A program made the translations under genes and the position numbers. The notes beneath the pieces are model-generated. The model was not told the origin of the DNA, did not search any database, and was given only the letters and a program-made list of their open reading frames with translations. A DNA stretch of 64,000 nucleotides, taken from CAWGXG01 sp963826505 (GTDB lineage Bacteria; Chloroflexota; Anaerolineae; Aggregatilineales; Aggregatilineaceae). Each line of letters opens with the position of its first letter. Positions within the stretch are counted from its first letter, which is position 1. This document shows, in pieces, positions 16,941 through 25,422 of this stretch. The stretch lies in the NCBI GenBank assembly GCA_963826505.1, contig CAWGXG010000008.1:62001-126000 (forward strand). The letters are read 5' to 3'.

Positions 16941-17360
16941 TGGATGTGTTCCACCAAACACAGCCTGGAGACGATCCCGGACAGGCCACGTCAGGAAGAT
17001 GTCAGATTCGGCAGGCTCCCGTTGCTGAGGCGGAGTAATGGCGTCAAGTTTTGGGTGTATCAGCTCACGTAAGATAAGCATACATCTGAGACGGTTGATG
17101 CCCCCCACAGCCGTCCGGTTGCTCCCCCAAGACCAAACACTTTGCGAACCAAGTGTTTGGTCTTTCCTTTTGTGTATTGCTGGTTTGTCACCTGGAATAC
17201 CCGGCAACGAACTCTGTCACGGTCCGAAAACTTGCAGAATAGAACTTGTGTTCTTATACTTGTCAAGATTGATTCCCGGTTGGCGGGTCCGGCTGTCAGG
17301 CTATACAATTTTGGAACCTGTCTGTGCAGGAACTCCGGAGAAACGACCGAGAAATAGCAC
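16941..17360. other. Gap between FHA gene and NAD kinase
   Basis: 420 bases with no supported gene. It contains a strong terminator at 17131-17171 and a possible promoter for NAD kinase: TTGGCG at 17280-17285, 16 bases, then TATACA at 17302-17307. Confidence 0.4.
17131..17171 (+). terminator. Intrinsic terminator downstream of the FHA gene
   Basis: Perfect 12-bp stem (17131-17142 with 17151-17162), eight-base loop, then TTTCCTTTT. It is 190 bases after the FHA stop codon, so the transcript has a long tail or carries an untranslated RNA. Confidence 0.85.
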
Positions 17361-18275
17361 ATGTTTCATAGGATCGGCATTTTAGCGCACCCGTTGCGCC
17401 CAGAAACAGCGAGCCTGGCCCAAACGATCGAACACACTCTGCAAGCGCACAACATCGAAACCTGGGTGCGCTCGGCGTGGAACCCTGCTCGCGTACAGCC
17501 GTTAGTGTACGGGTCCGATCTGGTCGTAGCGATCGGGGGTGACGGGGCCATGCTGCGCGCAGCGCGCGTCTGCGCGTCGGACAACGTGCCGGTCTTGGGC
17601 GTGAATACAGGTTATCTGGGATTCCTGACCGAAATCAGCCCGGAGGGTTGGGAGCAGGGCCTGGCGGCTCTGTTGGACGGGCGGTACTGGATCGAACAGC
17701 GCATGATGATTCGCTGCGAAGTGCAGCGCGACGGGGTCGTCGTATCGCACAGCGAAGCGCTCAACGACGTTGTGATCAGCCGCGGGGCTATCGCCAAATC
17801 CGTCCGATTGGACACGTATATCGATGGGGGATGGGCCACGACCTATCATTGTGATGGGCTTATCATCGCCACTCCGACCGGCTCGACGGCGTACGCGTTG
17901 GCGGTGGGCGGGCCGATCCTTCCCCCGGAACTGAAAAATATTCTGGTCGTGCCGGTGGCTCCCCACCTCAGCATGGAACGCCCGATGGTGTTGTCGCAGG
18001 GGGCCACCGTCGAGGTCGGCGTGGTCCCGGATACAGGATCGGAAGTAGTACTGACCGTCGATGGCGAACTGCTTGCCAGTCTGCAAGCAAGCGATATAAC
18101 CGTAGTGCGGGCCAGCGACAGTGTGAGTCGCTTCGTCCGGCTGCGCGATCGGAATTATTTCTACCGTTCGCTGCTTGACCGGCTGGAACCACGGGTCCCA
18201 TCCCGAATTGGGACCCGGCGAAGTGGGCAAAACACCCGAAACGCGTCAGAATCGGAGTCAAGTTCGATGCAATAG
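17361..18275 (+). CDS. nadK: NAD kinase
   Basis: Makes NADP from NAD and ATP (or polyphosphate) in the cytoplasm. 304 residues from the ATG at 17361. VVAIGGDGAMLRAAR holds the GGDG motif (59-62), and GVNTGYLGFLTEI, ALNDVVISRG and DGLIIATPTGSTAYALAVGGPI are the standard substrate-binding blocks. An unusual tail of about 30 residues rich in Arg and Ser follows the last domain strand (NYFYRSLLDRL). Together with pncB at 39.5 kb it covers two NAD(P) supply steps in this window. Confidence 0.93.
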   Translation: MFHRIGILAHPLRPETASLAQTIEHTLQAHNIETWVRSAWNPARVQPLVYGSDLVVAIGGDGAMLRAARVCASDNVPVLGVNTGYLGFLTEISPEGWEQGLAALLDGRYWIEQRMMIRCEVQRDGVVVSHSEALNDVVISRGAIAKSVRLDTYIDGGWATTYHCDGLIIATPTGSTAYALAVGGPILPPELKNILVVPVAPHLSMERPMVLSQGATVEVGVVPDTGSEVVLTVDGELLASLQASDITVVRASDSVSRFVRLRDRNYFYRSLLDRLEPRVPSRIGTRRSGQNTRNASESESSSMQ

Positions 18276-18350
18276 AGTGGTCAGGGATGGCCGTCAAACA
18301 GACCGGTGTCCTAAGGTATCCTGTAATGTGTTGGTGCAAGCTGTCAAATC

Positions 18351-18872
18351 ATGACGATACGAGATCGCATAACCGAAGAACCTACAGACGTAACTGAAGC
18401 AGAAGACGAAGGCAAGCTCTTCTGTACCGTGCATCCGCATATCGAAACGAATTTGCGCTGCAATCGCTGTGGACGGCCGATGTGCGCAAAATGCGCCGTG
18501 TTGACTCCGGTGGGCTATCGCTGCCGCGAATGCGTGCGCGAACAGCAGGACAAGTTTTTCAATGCACAGGTCGTGGATTACATCGTCGCTGCGGGAGTCA
18601 GTCTCGCGATCAGTTTTCTGGCGGCGGGTATCCTTGTGCGTATCGGGTGGTTCATAATCGCGTTCTTTATCGCTCCGGCGGCAGGCGGCGGGATCGGGAC
18701 GTTGGTCTGGCGTCTGACTGGCAAACGGCGCGGACGCTACACCTCGATCGTGGTCGGGACGGCTGTCGTCCTGGGGGCGCTGCCGTTTATGCTGTTAAAT
18801 CCGCTGACTATCGGCATTTACCTGTTCATGGCAACGGGTGCGGCGGTCGCCCAATTCAGCGTGCGTCTCTAG
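18351..18872 (+). CDS. B-box zinc finger membrane protein
   Basis: 173 residues. The N-terminal half has a B-box-like zinc finger: FCTVHP, CNRCGRPMCAKCAV, then YRCRECVREQ (residues about 24-62), which binds two zinc ions. From residue 75 on there are about four membrane segments (YIVAAGVSLAISFLAAGIL; WFIIAFFIAPAAGGGIGTLV; IVVGTAVVLGALPFMLL; IGIYLFMATGAAVAQF). Such B-box plus membrane proteins are frequent in Chloroflexota and of unknown function; some relatives carry rhomboid domains, which are not seen here. It may share a transcript with recN. Confidence 0.75.
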   Translation: MTIRDRITEEPTDVTEAEDEGKLFCTVHPHIETNLRCNRCGRPMCAKCAVLTPVGYRCRECVREQQDKFFNAQVVDYIVAAGVSLAISFLAAGILVRIGWFIIAFFIAPAAGGGIGTLVWRLTGKRRGRYTSIVVGTAVVLGALPFMLLNPLTIGIYLFMATGAAVAQFSVRL

Positions 18873-18998
18873 GTTAATCCAGTGGTCAGAGCTGTCCCAG
18901 ATGGGGTTTCTTTTTCTGGGCACAGCATATGTGGCTCAGCCTGGCGGCCAGGGCGATCCAGTCACCGGCTTGTCACACGAGGCGAATCGGTTCAACGT

Positions 18999-20747
18999 AT
19001 GCTGCAAGAACTCAAAATCAAAGATTTCGCGATCATCGATGAATTGACGTTGACCCTGGATCCCGGTTTTGTCGTCATCACCGGGGAGACAGGGGCGGGC
19101 AAGTCGATCATCGTCGATGCCGTTAACCTGCTCTTGGGCGAACGGTCGGATGCTACCTTCGTGCGCGGCGGGACGGATCGCGCCGTTGTGGAGGGGTTGT
19201 TCAGCGTGACGCCCGACATCCAGGAGGACGTGACGCGTTTCCTGGCAGCGGAAGGGCTGGAAGGCGACTTTCCCACCGAGATCATCCTGACGCGCGAAGT
19301 CCGCGCTAACGGACGCAGCCAGGCGCGGGTGAACGGGGTAACGTGCAATCTGGCGGTGTACCGTGAAATCGGTGGGATGCTGGTCGATATTCACGGCCAG
19401 GGCGAGCACCTGTCGTTGTTGAAACCAGCGCAGCATATCTTCTTGCTGGACCGTTACGCTCACCTAGAGCAGCAGCGGCTGGCTGTGGCCCAATTGGTCG
19501 GGCAAATCAGCCAGGTGCGCGCCGAAATCACCAGCCTGCTGACAGACGAGGCCGCTTTAGCACGCCGCGTCGACATGCTCCAATACCAGATTCAGGAGAT
19601 TCTAAGCGCCGATCCCCATCCCGAGGAAGAGGACGAACTCCGCCAGGAGCGTAATCGGCTGGTCAACGCCGAGAAGATCGCGCAGTTGGCCACCGAAGTG
19701 CAGGTGGTGCTGTCTGGTGATATGGCGGAAACGTCCGGCGCGGTGGACCTGCTGGGGCAGGCGTCGCTGGTATTCGTCAAGCTGGCCAAATATGACCCGA
19801 CGCTGGACGAATATGTCCAGTTGGCAGAGGTGCTCAGTGCCCAGGCGGACGAGCTGGATCGTATGATCCGGCAGTACCGCGAAGGACTGGAATTTGACCC
19901 GCGCCGCCTCGACGAAATCGAAGAGCGGATCGAGGTACTGAACCGCCTCAAGCGCAAATATGGTGGTTCGCTTGAGGATGTGTTGGCCTATGCCGTCAAA
20001 GCCCAAACCGAACTCGAAGCCATCACCCACAGCGAGGAACGTCTGGCCGAACTGCGCAGTCAGGAAGATCGCTTGCTGCACGCGTTGGGGACGCTGGCCG
20101 GGCAGTTGAGCGAGGCACGTCGCGCGGCGGCGGGCAAGCTCACCGAAGCCATCGTCGCCGAGCTGGGCGATCTGCGCATGGCTAACGCGCGCTTTGACGT
20201 GCGCATCGAGGCACGGGACGATCCCGAAACCGGGTGTCACGTGGGCGAGCAGCGCTTAGCGTTTGATCGGACGGGCATCGACCATGTGGAGTTCTTTATG
20301 GCTGCCAATATCGGCGAGCCGCTGCGCCCCATCGCGAAAGTCGCGTCCGGCGGCGAAACGGCGCGCATCATGTTGGCGCTCAAGAGCGTGTTGTCCTACG
20401 CTGACCAGGTGCCTACTCTGATTTTCGACGAAATAGACCAGGGTATTGGCGGGCGCATTGGCTCGGTGGTCGGGCAGAAGCTTTGGCAGTTGTCCGATCG
20501 CCATCAAGTGTTGGTCGTAACCCATTTGGCCCAGCTGGCTGGTTTTGGCGACGCGCACTATCAGGTGAGCAAACGCGTCCAGCGAGAGCGGACCGTGACA
20601 CGCGTCCAACGGCTGGATGACCAGGGGCGTGTCGACGAATTGGCGGAAATGCTCGGTGCCGAAACCACCAGCGCCCGGCAGAGCGCGCATGACATATTGA
20701 TGCTGGCGCGCCGCACCAAAGATGGCCGACGGTTGGAAACGGTGTGA
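18999..20747 (+). CDS. recN: DNA repair protein RecN
   Basis: SMC-like ATPase that acts on DNA double-strand breaks. 582 residues from the ATG at 18999; the start is set by MLQELKIKDFAIIDEL, the usual RecN N-terminus, although the frame is open upstream. Walker A GETGAGKS is at residues 29-36, a long coiled-coil middle spans roughly 150-390, the ABC signature is VASGGETARIMLAL, and Walker B is LIFDEIDQGIGGRIG. The C-terminus has VTHLAQLAGFGD. Length matches the family. Confidence 0.95.
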   Translation: MLQELKIKDFAIIDELTLTLDPGFVVITGETGAGKSIIVDAVNLLLGERSDATFVRGGTDRAVVEGLFSVTPDIQEDVTRFLAAEGLEGDFPTEIILTREVRANGRSQARVNGVTCNLAVYREIGGMLVDIHGQGEHLSLLKPAQHIFLLDRYAHLEQQRLAVAQLVGQISQVRAEITSLLTDEAALARRVDMLQYQIQEILSADPHPEEEDELRQERNRLVNAEKIAQLATEVQVVLSGDMAETSGAVDLLGQASLVFVKLAKYDPTLDEYVQLAEVLSAQADELDRMIRQYREGLEFDPRRLDEIEERIEVLNRLKRKYGGSLEDVLAYAVKAQTELEAITHSEERLAELRSQEDRLLHALGTLAGQLSEARRAAAGKLTEAIVAELGDLRMANARFDVRIEARDDPETGCHVGEQRLAFDRTGIDHVEFFMAANIGEPLRPIAKVASGGETARIMLALKSVLSYADQVPTLIFDEIDQGIGGRIGSVVGQKLWQLSDRHQVLVVTHLAQLAGFGDAHYQVSKRVQRERTVTRVQRLDDQGRVDELAEMLGAETTSARQSAHDILMLARRTKDGRRLETV

Positions 20748-20803
20748 GAATTTCGCCGTCGGGCTGAGCGCCCGGGCAAACTTAATTTAGGCCGCTTACC
20801 TAT

Positions 20804-20840
20804 GCCGGCGCTTCCTGAGGGACGCTGGCGTTTTGTTTGT
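20804..20840 (+). terminator. Probable terminator after recN
   Basis: Seven-bp stem with one G-T pair (20804-20810 with 20823-20829), then G and TTTTGTTTGT, 57 bases after the recN stop. Confidence 0.55.
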
Positions 20841-20913
20841 TTGAAGTTATTAACCGGTCGAATGTTGTTTATGCTAAAGTCTATTTCAGAACAGGAACAG
20901 GATAAAAAACATC

Positions 20914-21984
20914 ATGGCGCAGACGATGAGTTTGCAAACACAGCTTGACCGGATGACCGTTCCGGGCAGGTTAGTTGAAATTGTAGATTCGGACGAGAGA
21001 AAAATCCGCTGCACAGCCTGCGGTCACCGCTGCTTGCTGAAGGATGGACGGCGTGGGATCTGCAAAGTGCGCTACAACGACGGGGGCACCCTGCGCGTGC
21101 CCGCCAATTACGTCGGCGCTCTACAAATCGACCCGGTGGAAAAGAAGCCCTTCTTTCACGTTGCGCCGGGCGCGTCCGTGTTGAGCTTCGGAATGTTGGG
21201 CTGCGACTTCCGGTGCAGTTATTGCCAGAATTGGGAGATTTCGCAGACGCTGCGTGACGAGGCCGCTGGTCGTGATTACATCCCTCTGACGGCGGACGAT
21301 CTTGTGGCGATGGGAACCAGCCGCCGCACCCGCGCGCTGGCCAGCACTTACAACGAGCCACTCATCACGACCGAATGGGCGGTAGAGGTCTTCACACGTG
21401 CTCGCCGCGCGGGCTTGTTGACCCTGTATATTTCAAACGGTAATGGCACACCAGAAGCTATTGATTACCTCAAACCCTGGCTCGATGGGTACAAGATCGA
21501 TCTCAAAACCATGCAGGATGCACACTACCGCAAATACCTGGGCGGAGTGCTCCAGAATGTCCTCGACACGATCAAGCGCGTCTACGAGGCTGGAATCTGG
21601 CTGGAAGTGTTGACGCTGATCGTGCCCGGATTTAACGACAGCAGTGATGAGCTTTGGGATGCTGCCAGCTATATTCGTGGCATCTCACCTGATATCCCCT
21701 GGCATGTAACCGCTTTTCACCCCGACTATAAGATGACCGATCGCGGACCCACCTCCTGGGACACCTTGATCCGGGCGGCTGAGATCGGCGCGGAAGCCGG
21801 GTTGAACTATGTATACGCAGGGAATGCGCCTGGACAGACTGCGGATTGGGAAGACACGCGCTGTCCCAACTGCCAATCCACCGTGATTCGACGAGTTGGT
21901 TACCGTGTACTGGAAAACCGATTGTCTAGGAACGGCGGGCTGTGTCCAGAATGTGGAACGCACATTCCCGGTATCTGGCAATGA
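20914..21984 (+). CDS. amrS: AmmeMemoRadiSam-system radical SAM enzyme
   Basis: 356 residues. The radical SAM cluster motif is CDFRCSYC (Cys97, Cys101, Cys104, CX3CX2C) in MLGCDFRCSYCQNWEIS. Before it lies a four-Cys block (C33, C36, C40, C50), and two further CxxC pairs close the protein (CPNC and CPEC near 320-350). PVEKKPFFHV, ASTYNEPLI and FNDSSDEL are typical of AmrS, formerly called pyruvate-formate-lyase-activating-like. The partner genes amrA (AMMECR1) and amrB (Memo) are not in the window. The biochemical reaction of the system is not settled. The start is an ATG with AGGA upstream. Confidence 0.88.
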   Translation: MAQTMSLQTQLDRMTVPGRLVEIVDSDERKIRCTACGHRCLLKDGRRGICKVRYNDGGTLRVPANYVGALQIDPVEKKPFFHVAPGASVLSFGMLGCDFRCSYCQNWEISQTLRDEAAGRDYIPLTADDLVAMGTSRRTRALASTYNEPLITTEWAVEVFTRARRAGLLTLYISNGNGTPEAIDYLKPWLDGYKIDLKTMQDAHYRKYLGGVLQNVLDTIKRVYEAGIWLEVLTLIVPGFNDSSDELWDAASYIRGISPDIPWHVTAFHPDYKMTDRGPTSWDTLIRAAEIGAEAGLNYVYAGNAPGQTADWEDTRCPNCQSTVIRRVGYRVLENRLSRNGGLCPECGTHIPGIWQ

Positions 21985-22041
21985 CTTTTCTTACACACAT
22001 GGGCTAGCCAACAGCCTCACCCAGCAGAGACGCCGTGTGCC

Positions 22042-22374
22042 ATGACTAAACATATTGTGCCTCAGTATAAGTTGATATTGTTTTATGACATAGCAGCAGA
22101 GGATACGGAGACGTATTTTCAGTTTGTGATGTCTGACATGGTACCCGCGCTGCAAGACATGGGGCTGTATCTGTTTCGCGCGTTTCACACCATACCAGGC
22201 CCGAACGGTGAAAACTTCAGGCTGCGCCAGATCGAATATGTGACGGAAGACCTGGATACGATGCGGTCTGTGCTCAACGGCGATCGATGGCATGATTTGG
22301 AGGGGCGCTTGCAGGATTACGTCACGAATTACACGCGCAAGGTGGTCCGCTTTCGCTCCGGGTTTCAACTGTAA
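22042..22374 (+). CDS. Hypothetical protein, possible alpha-beta barrel monooxygenase-like fold
   Basis: 110 residues following amrS by 57 bases. The pattern of a short beta strand (YKLILFYDI), a helix (TETYFQFVMSDMVPALQDMG) and further strands (YLFRAFHTI, RLRQIEYV) with a second helix suggests a dimeric alpha-beta barrel of the NIPSNAP or antibiotic-biosynthesis monooxygenase type. That assignment rests on secondary-structure pattern only. Ends in a basic strand (KVVRFRSGFQL). Confidence 0.6.
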   Translation: MTKHIVPQYKLILFYDIAAEDTETYFQFVMSDMVPALQDMGLYLFRAFHTIPGPNGENFRLRQIEYVTEDLDTMRSVLNGDRWHDLEGRLQDYVTNYTRKVVRFRSGFQL

Positions 22375-22402
22375 CGGCGTAGGGCCGCATACCACGAACA
22401 GC

Positions 22403-22440
22403 ATCACCAGCCGGTGACGATCGCGCCACCGGCTGGTGAT
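22403..22440. terminator. Bidirectional hairpin between convergent genes
   Basis: Perfect 14-bp stem (22403-22416 with 22427-22440) between the stop codons of two convergent genes. The T tract on the plus strand is only TTT, so termination may be weak. Confidence 0.6.
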
Positions 22441-22451
22441 TTCGATCCGGT

Positions 22452-23630
22452 CTACTGAATCACACTCAACTGACGCCCCACCTTCGCGAAGATCGCCAGC
22501 GCCTGATCGAGGTCTGCCTGCGAATGTGTAGCGCTGTTCATCACCCTGATGCGCGCCATACCCTGCGGCACCGTGGGGAACCCAATCGCCATGGCGAATA
22601 CGCCTTCTTCGAACAAGTGGCGGCTGAACTGCTGCGCCAGCGGAGCCTCCCCCAGCATTACCGGCACAATCGGCGTGGCGGTGTGGCCGGTGTCAAAGCC
22701 CAGGTCGTTCATGCCGCGCTTGAAATAGTCGGCGTTGCTCCACAGCCGTTCGACCAGCTCGGTGCTTTCCTCCAGCACATCGACCGCTGCCAGGCACGCG
22801 GCAGCGTCGGGAACGGTCATGGCGCTGCTGAACAGGAAGGGCCGCCCGCGCTGGCGTAGCCAGTCTACGATGGCGCGGTTGCCCGCTACGACGCCCCCCA
22901 CGACGCCAAACGCTTTGCTCAGTGTGCCAATCTCGACATCGACCTGACCGTGCAGTCCGAAATGATCCACAATGCCGCGCCCGCCTGTGCCCAACACGCC
23001 CTCGCCGTGCGCGTCATCCACCATCAGGATGATGTCGTGTGCCTTGGCCACTTCGGCCAGTGCCGGGAGCGGGGCGATATCCCCGTCCATACTGAATACG
23101 CCATCCGTGACGATCAGCCGCCGCCCATATTCGCTCGTGGCGGCGATCTGCTGGCGCAGATCATCCGGATCGCAGTGGGCGAAGGCCACGATCTGCGCGC
23201 GTGACAGGCGGCAGCCGTCGATGATGCTGGCATGGTTCAGGCGGTCGGAGAAAATGACATCGCCTTTGCCGACCAGTGCCGGAATGGTTGCCAGATTGGC
23301 GGTAAACCCGCTCTGAAAGGTGATCGCCGCCTCAACGCCCTTAAAGGCTGCCAACCGCTGCTCAAGTTCCAGGTGCAGGTCCATCGTGCCAGCGATGGTG
23401 CGCACGGCGGCCGGGCCGATCCCGTAGCGGTCCATGGCTTGTTTGGCGGCGTCGATCAGTCTGGGGTGGTTGGCAAGTCCCAGATAGTTGTTAGACGAGA
23501 AGTTCAGTACGTGCTTGCCATCCACGTCCAGCCAGGCTCCTTGCGGGCTGCCCAACGTGCGGATGGTATTGAACAATCCCTGGCCTTTCAGGTTGGCGAT
23601 TTCCTGTTCAATCCAATCTGTTTTGGTCAT
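22452..23630 (-). CDS. kbl: Glycine C-acetyltransferase (2-amino-3-ketobutyrate CoA ligase) type acyltransferase
   Basis: PLP enzyme of the alpha-oxoamine synthase family; the assigned reaction joins glycine and acetyl-CoA or, in reverse, cleaves 2-amino-3-ketobutyrate during threonine breakdown. 392 residues from the ATG at 23630. LNFSSNNYLGLANHPRL is typical, as are FQSGFTAN, DDAHGEGVLG and IGTLSKAFGVVGG (PLP lysine in SKAFG). The full sequence fits KBL better than BioF, but without threonine dehydrogenase nearby BioF-like or serine palmitoyltransferase-like activity cannot be excluded. AAGGAG lies 12 bases upstream of the start, slightly far. Confidence 0.82.
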   Translation of the reverse strand: MTKTDWIEQEIANLKGQGLFNTIRTLGSPQGAWLDVDGKHVLNFSSNNYLGLANHPRLIDAAKQAMDRYGIGPAAVRTIAGTMDLHLELEQRLAAFKGVEAAITFQSGFTANLATIPALVGKGDVIFSDRLNHASIIDGCRLSRAQIVAFAHCDPDDLRQQIAATSEYGRRLIVTDGVFSMDGDIAPLPALAEVAKAHDIILMVDDAHGEGVLGTGGRGIVDHFGLHGQVDVEIGTLSKAFGVVGGVVAGNRAIVDWLRQRGRPFLFSSAMTVPDAAACLAAVDVLEESTELVERLWSNADYFKRGMNDLGFDTGHTATPIVPVMLGEAPLAQQFSRHLFEEGVFAMAIGFPTVPQGMARIRVMNSATHSQADLDQALAIFAKVGRQLSVIQ

Positions 23631-23693
23631 GTTGCGCAAATACTCCTTAGGTTGTTGGTGTAAGTCTATTCTGGGTGAAGAAACTCCACTGTT

Positions 23694-23699
23694 ATTGTA
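23694..23699 (-). promoter_or_regulatory. Extended -10 promoter element of the kbl-like gene
   Basis: On the minus strand TGTGCTACAAT, i.e. a TACAAT hexamer with TG one base upstream, about 64 bases before the ATG. No good -35 at 17 bases. Confidence 0.45.
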
Positions 23700-23828
23700 G
23701 CACACCTACCCGCTTATCTCGGGTATCCGACGGGCGCTGCGCGATGGCGGAGAGCGCCGATCCGGTGGCATAATGGCAGCGGTGAAACCGGTGACGTTCG
23801 CGAGATTATCTGTTTCAGGGGGTGAACG

Positions 23829-24533
23829 ATGAGTGAGACGCCACAAGCCTTTGTGCCCGGTTTGTACGGTCTGATCGGTGGGGCCGTGAACGTGTTCGTC
23901 CTCGACGATGGTCCGGGCGCGGTGACTGTAGTTGATGCTGGGCTGCCGGGGATGTCGCGCCGCATTGTGAAACTGGTCGAAGCTATCGGACGATCGCCGC
24001 AGGATGTGCGCAATATCCTGGTGACGCACGCGGATATCGATCATGTCGGTGGTTTGGCCGGGTTGGTCAAGCGGACGGGGGCCGCCGTATACGCCAGCGC
24101 CGCCTCAGAGCCCTATCTCCGCAATCGTACTAATCCGCCGCACGTGCCGTTCCCGATGCGTGTGCTCTCCACGGTGATCAATTCCATTTTTCGAGGATCG
24201 GTCGCGATCCAGCAGCGCGTCGCGGATGGGGATGTGCTGGATATTGCCGGGGGAATCCGCGTGATAGCCACGCCCGGCCACACCGCCGACCACGTAAGCT
24301 ATTTCTGGGAGCGAGAGCGCGTTCTTTTCACGGGTGATCTGTTCAACAACTGGAATGGCCTGGCGCTGACTCCGCCGCGCATCACCTGGGATCAAGACGC
24401 CGCCCGGCGCAGCGCTCGCCGGGTGCTTGAACTCAATCCTGTCGTGATGTGTCTGGGACACGGTCCAGTGTGGCGTGTGGCCGACTCGCTTGAGCAACTT
24501 ACAGTACTGCGTGCCGGACTTGGCGCTGATTGA
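23829..24533 (+). CDS. Metallo-beta-lactamase-fold hydrolase
   Basis: 234 residues. VTHADIDHVGGLAG is a HxxxDH zinc motif in which the first of the usual HxHxDH histidines is replaced by an alanine-containing THADIDH pattern: His-Ala-Asp-Ile-Asp-His. TPGHTADHVSY holds the next histidine, VLFTGDLFN the bridging aspartate and CLGHGPVW the last histidine. Glyoxalase II and many other hydrolases share the fold; the substrate is not predictable. The protein lacks a signal peptide. The start ATG lies 124 bases from the divergent kbl-like promoter. Confidence 0.82.
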   Translation: MSETPQAFVPGLYGLIGGAVNVFVLDDGPGAVTVVDAGLPGMSRRIVKLVEAIGRSPQDVRNILVTHADIDHVGGLAGLVKRTGAAVYASAASEPYLRNRTNPPHVPFPMRVLSTVINSIFRGSVAIQQRVADGDVLDIAGGIRVIATPGHTADHVSYFWERERVLFTGDLFNNWNGLALTPPRITWDQDAARRSARRVLELNPVVMCLGHGPVWRVADSLEQLTVLRAGLGAD

Positions 24534-24548
24534 ATATCGGAGAAGGCG

Positions 24549-24935
24549 TCACGCGAGATAATACAGTTGGCGCTGCGCGGCGGGTAGCCCGCTGGGGGTT
24601 ACGCTCAGTGGGTGCCAGGCGGCATCGAAGTAAATCGTGAGCACGCTGTCCAGTCCGACCAGCTCAAGCAGTCGCATGACTGAGTCTGAGGGATTGATCA
24701 GATTGAGCGCGCCTCCGGTTTGACGCACGCGTTTGAACGTGTTGACCAGGGTTCGCAGTCCGGCGCTGTTCATGAACTCGACGCCGCTCAGGTCAAGAAT
24801 AATCTGGTTGTGGCCCGCGGCGAGAGCTTCATCTATCGCATGAGACACCGACGTGATATTGTCGCCGTCGATTCGCCCGATGATCTCTATCAGGTAAGTC
24901 TGCGTTGGGTTGTTTTGAATAAGTTGAGACAGCAT
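24549..24935 (-). CDS. STAS-domain anti-anti-sigma-like protein
   Basis: 128 residues from the ATG at 24935 with AGAGGT upstream; the longer open frame overlaps the next gene and is not used. YLIEIIGRIDGDN, then LDLSGVEFMNSAGLRTLV, is a STAS domain, with Ser at the position phosphorylated in SpoIIAA (MNSAGLR). Anti-sigma antagonists act by partner switching with a kinase; no RsbW-like kinase is in the window. An extra C-terminal 30 residues (FDAAWHPLSVTPSG) follow the domain. Confidence 0.8.
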   Translation of the reverse strand: MLSQLIQNNPTQTYLIEIIGRIDGDNITSVSHAIDEALAAGHNQIILDLSGVEFMNSAGLRTLVNTFKRVRQTGGALNLINPSDSVMRLLELVGLDSVLTIYFDAAWHPLSVTPSGLPAAQRQLYYLA

Positions 24936-25006
24936 GATCTTTGTACCTCTATAGTACTTTTCTGGTGTGACCGGACTGCCCGTTATAGACAGTCCGGCAA
25001 GATCGC

Positions 25007-25282
25007 TTATCGTGCGAAATCCTTGTCCAGGAATACCCGCACGCCGAAGATCAAGACCAGGGCCCCCACGAATGAAATCAGAATCGCCCCGCACAGCCCG
25101 GCCCGGCCAAGATGGCCAAACAACAGGCCCCCGACGAAGAACCCGGCCATACCGAGCAGCACATTGCCCACCGGGTTGTAGCCCCGGCCCCGGATGACCT
25201 GACCTGCCAGAAAACCCGCTGTGCCTCCCACGATGATCACCCACAGACATTGCAGGCAGCCCAATCCGCCGAAGATAATCAT
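25007..25282 (-). CDS. GlsB/YeaQ/YmgE-family membrane protein
   Basis: 91 residues, three membrane helices. VIIVGGTAGFLAGQVIRGRGYNPV is the family signature (GlsB, also called transglycosylase-associated), with GNVLLGMAGFFVGGLLFG following. Proteins of this family are stress-linked small membrane proteins of unresolved function. Ends in a charged tail (RVFLDKDFAR). It lies upstream of the STAS gene on the same strand. Confidence 0.85.
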   Translation of the reverse strand: MIIFGGLGCLQCLWVIIVGGTAGFLAGQVIRGRGYNPVGNVLLGMAGFFVGGLLFGHLGRAGLCGAILISFVGALVLIFGVRVFLDKDFAR

Positions 25283-25422
25283 GATGTGCCTCTTTTCCGG
25301 TATGCGCGCGTGATTTCTATAAGATGTATACGCAAGGATACACTGTGGGGTTCTACCTGCGTTGGGCGATTAACACCAACAGCCCAAAAACTGGGGGAAA
25401 TGCACAACTTGTTGAAGGTGAC

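Noticed and set aside
18882..18998. N-terminal extension of RecN
   Set aside because: The segment before 18999 has no RecN homology, and the family start is MLQELKIKDFAI.
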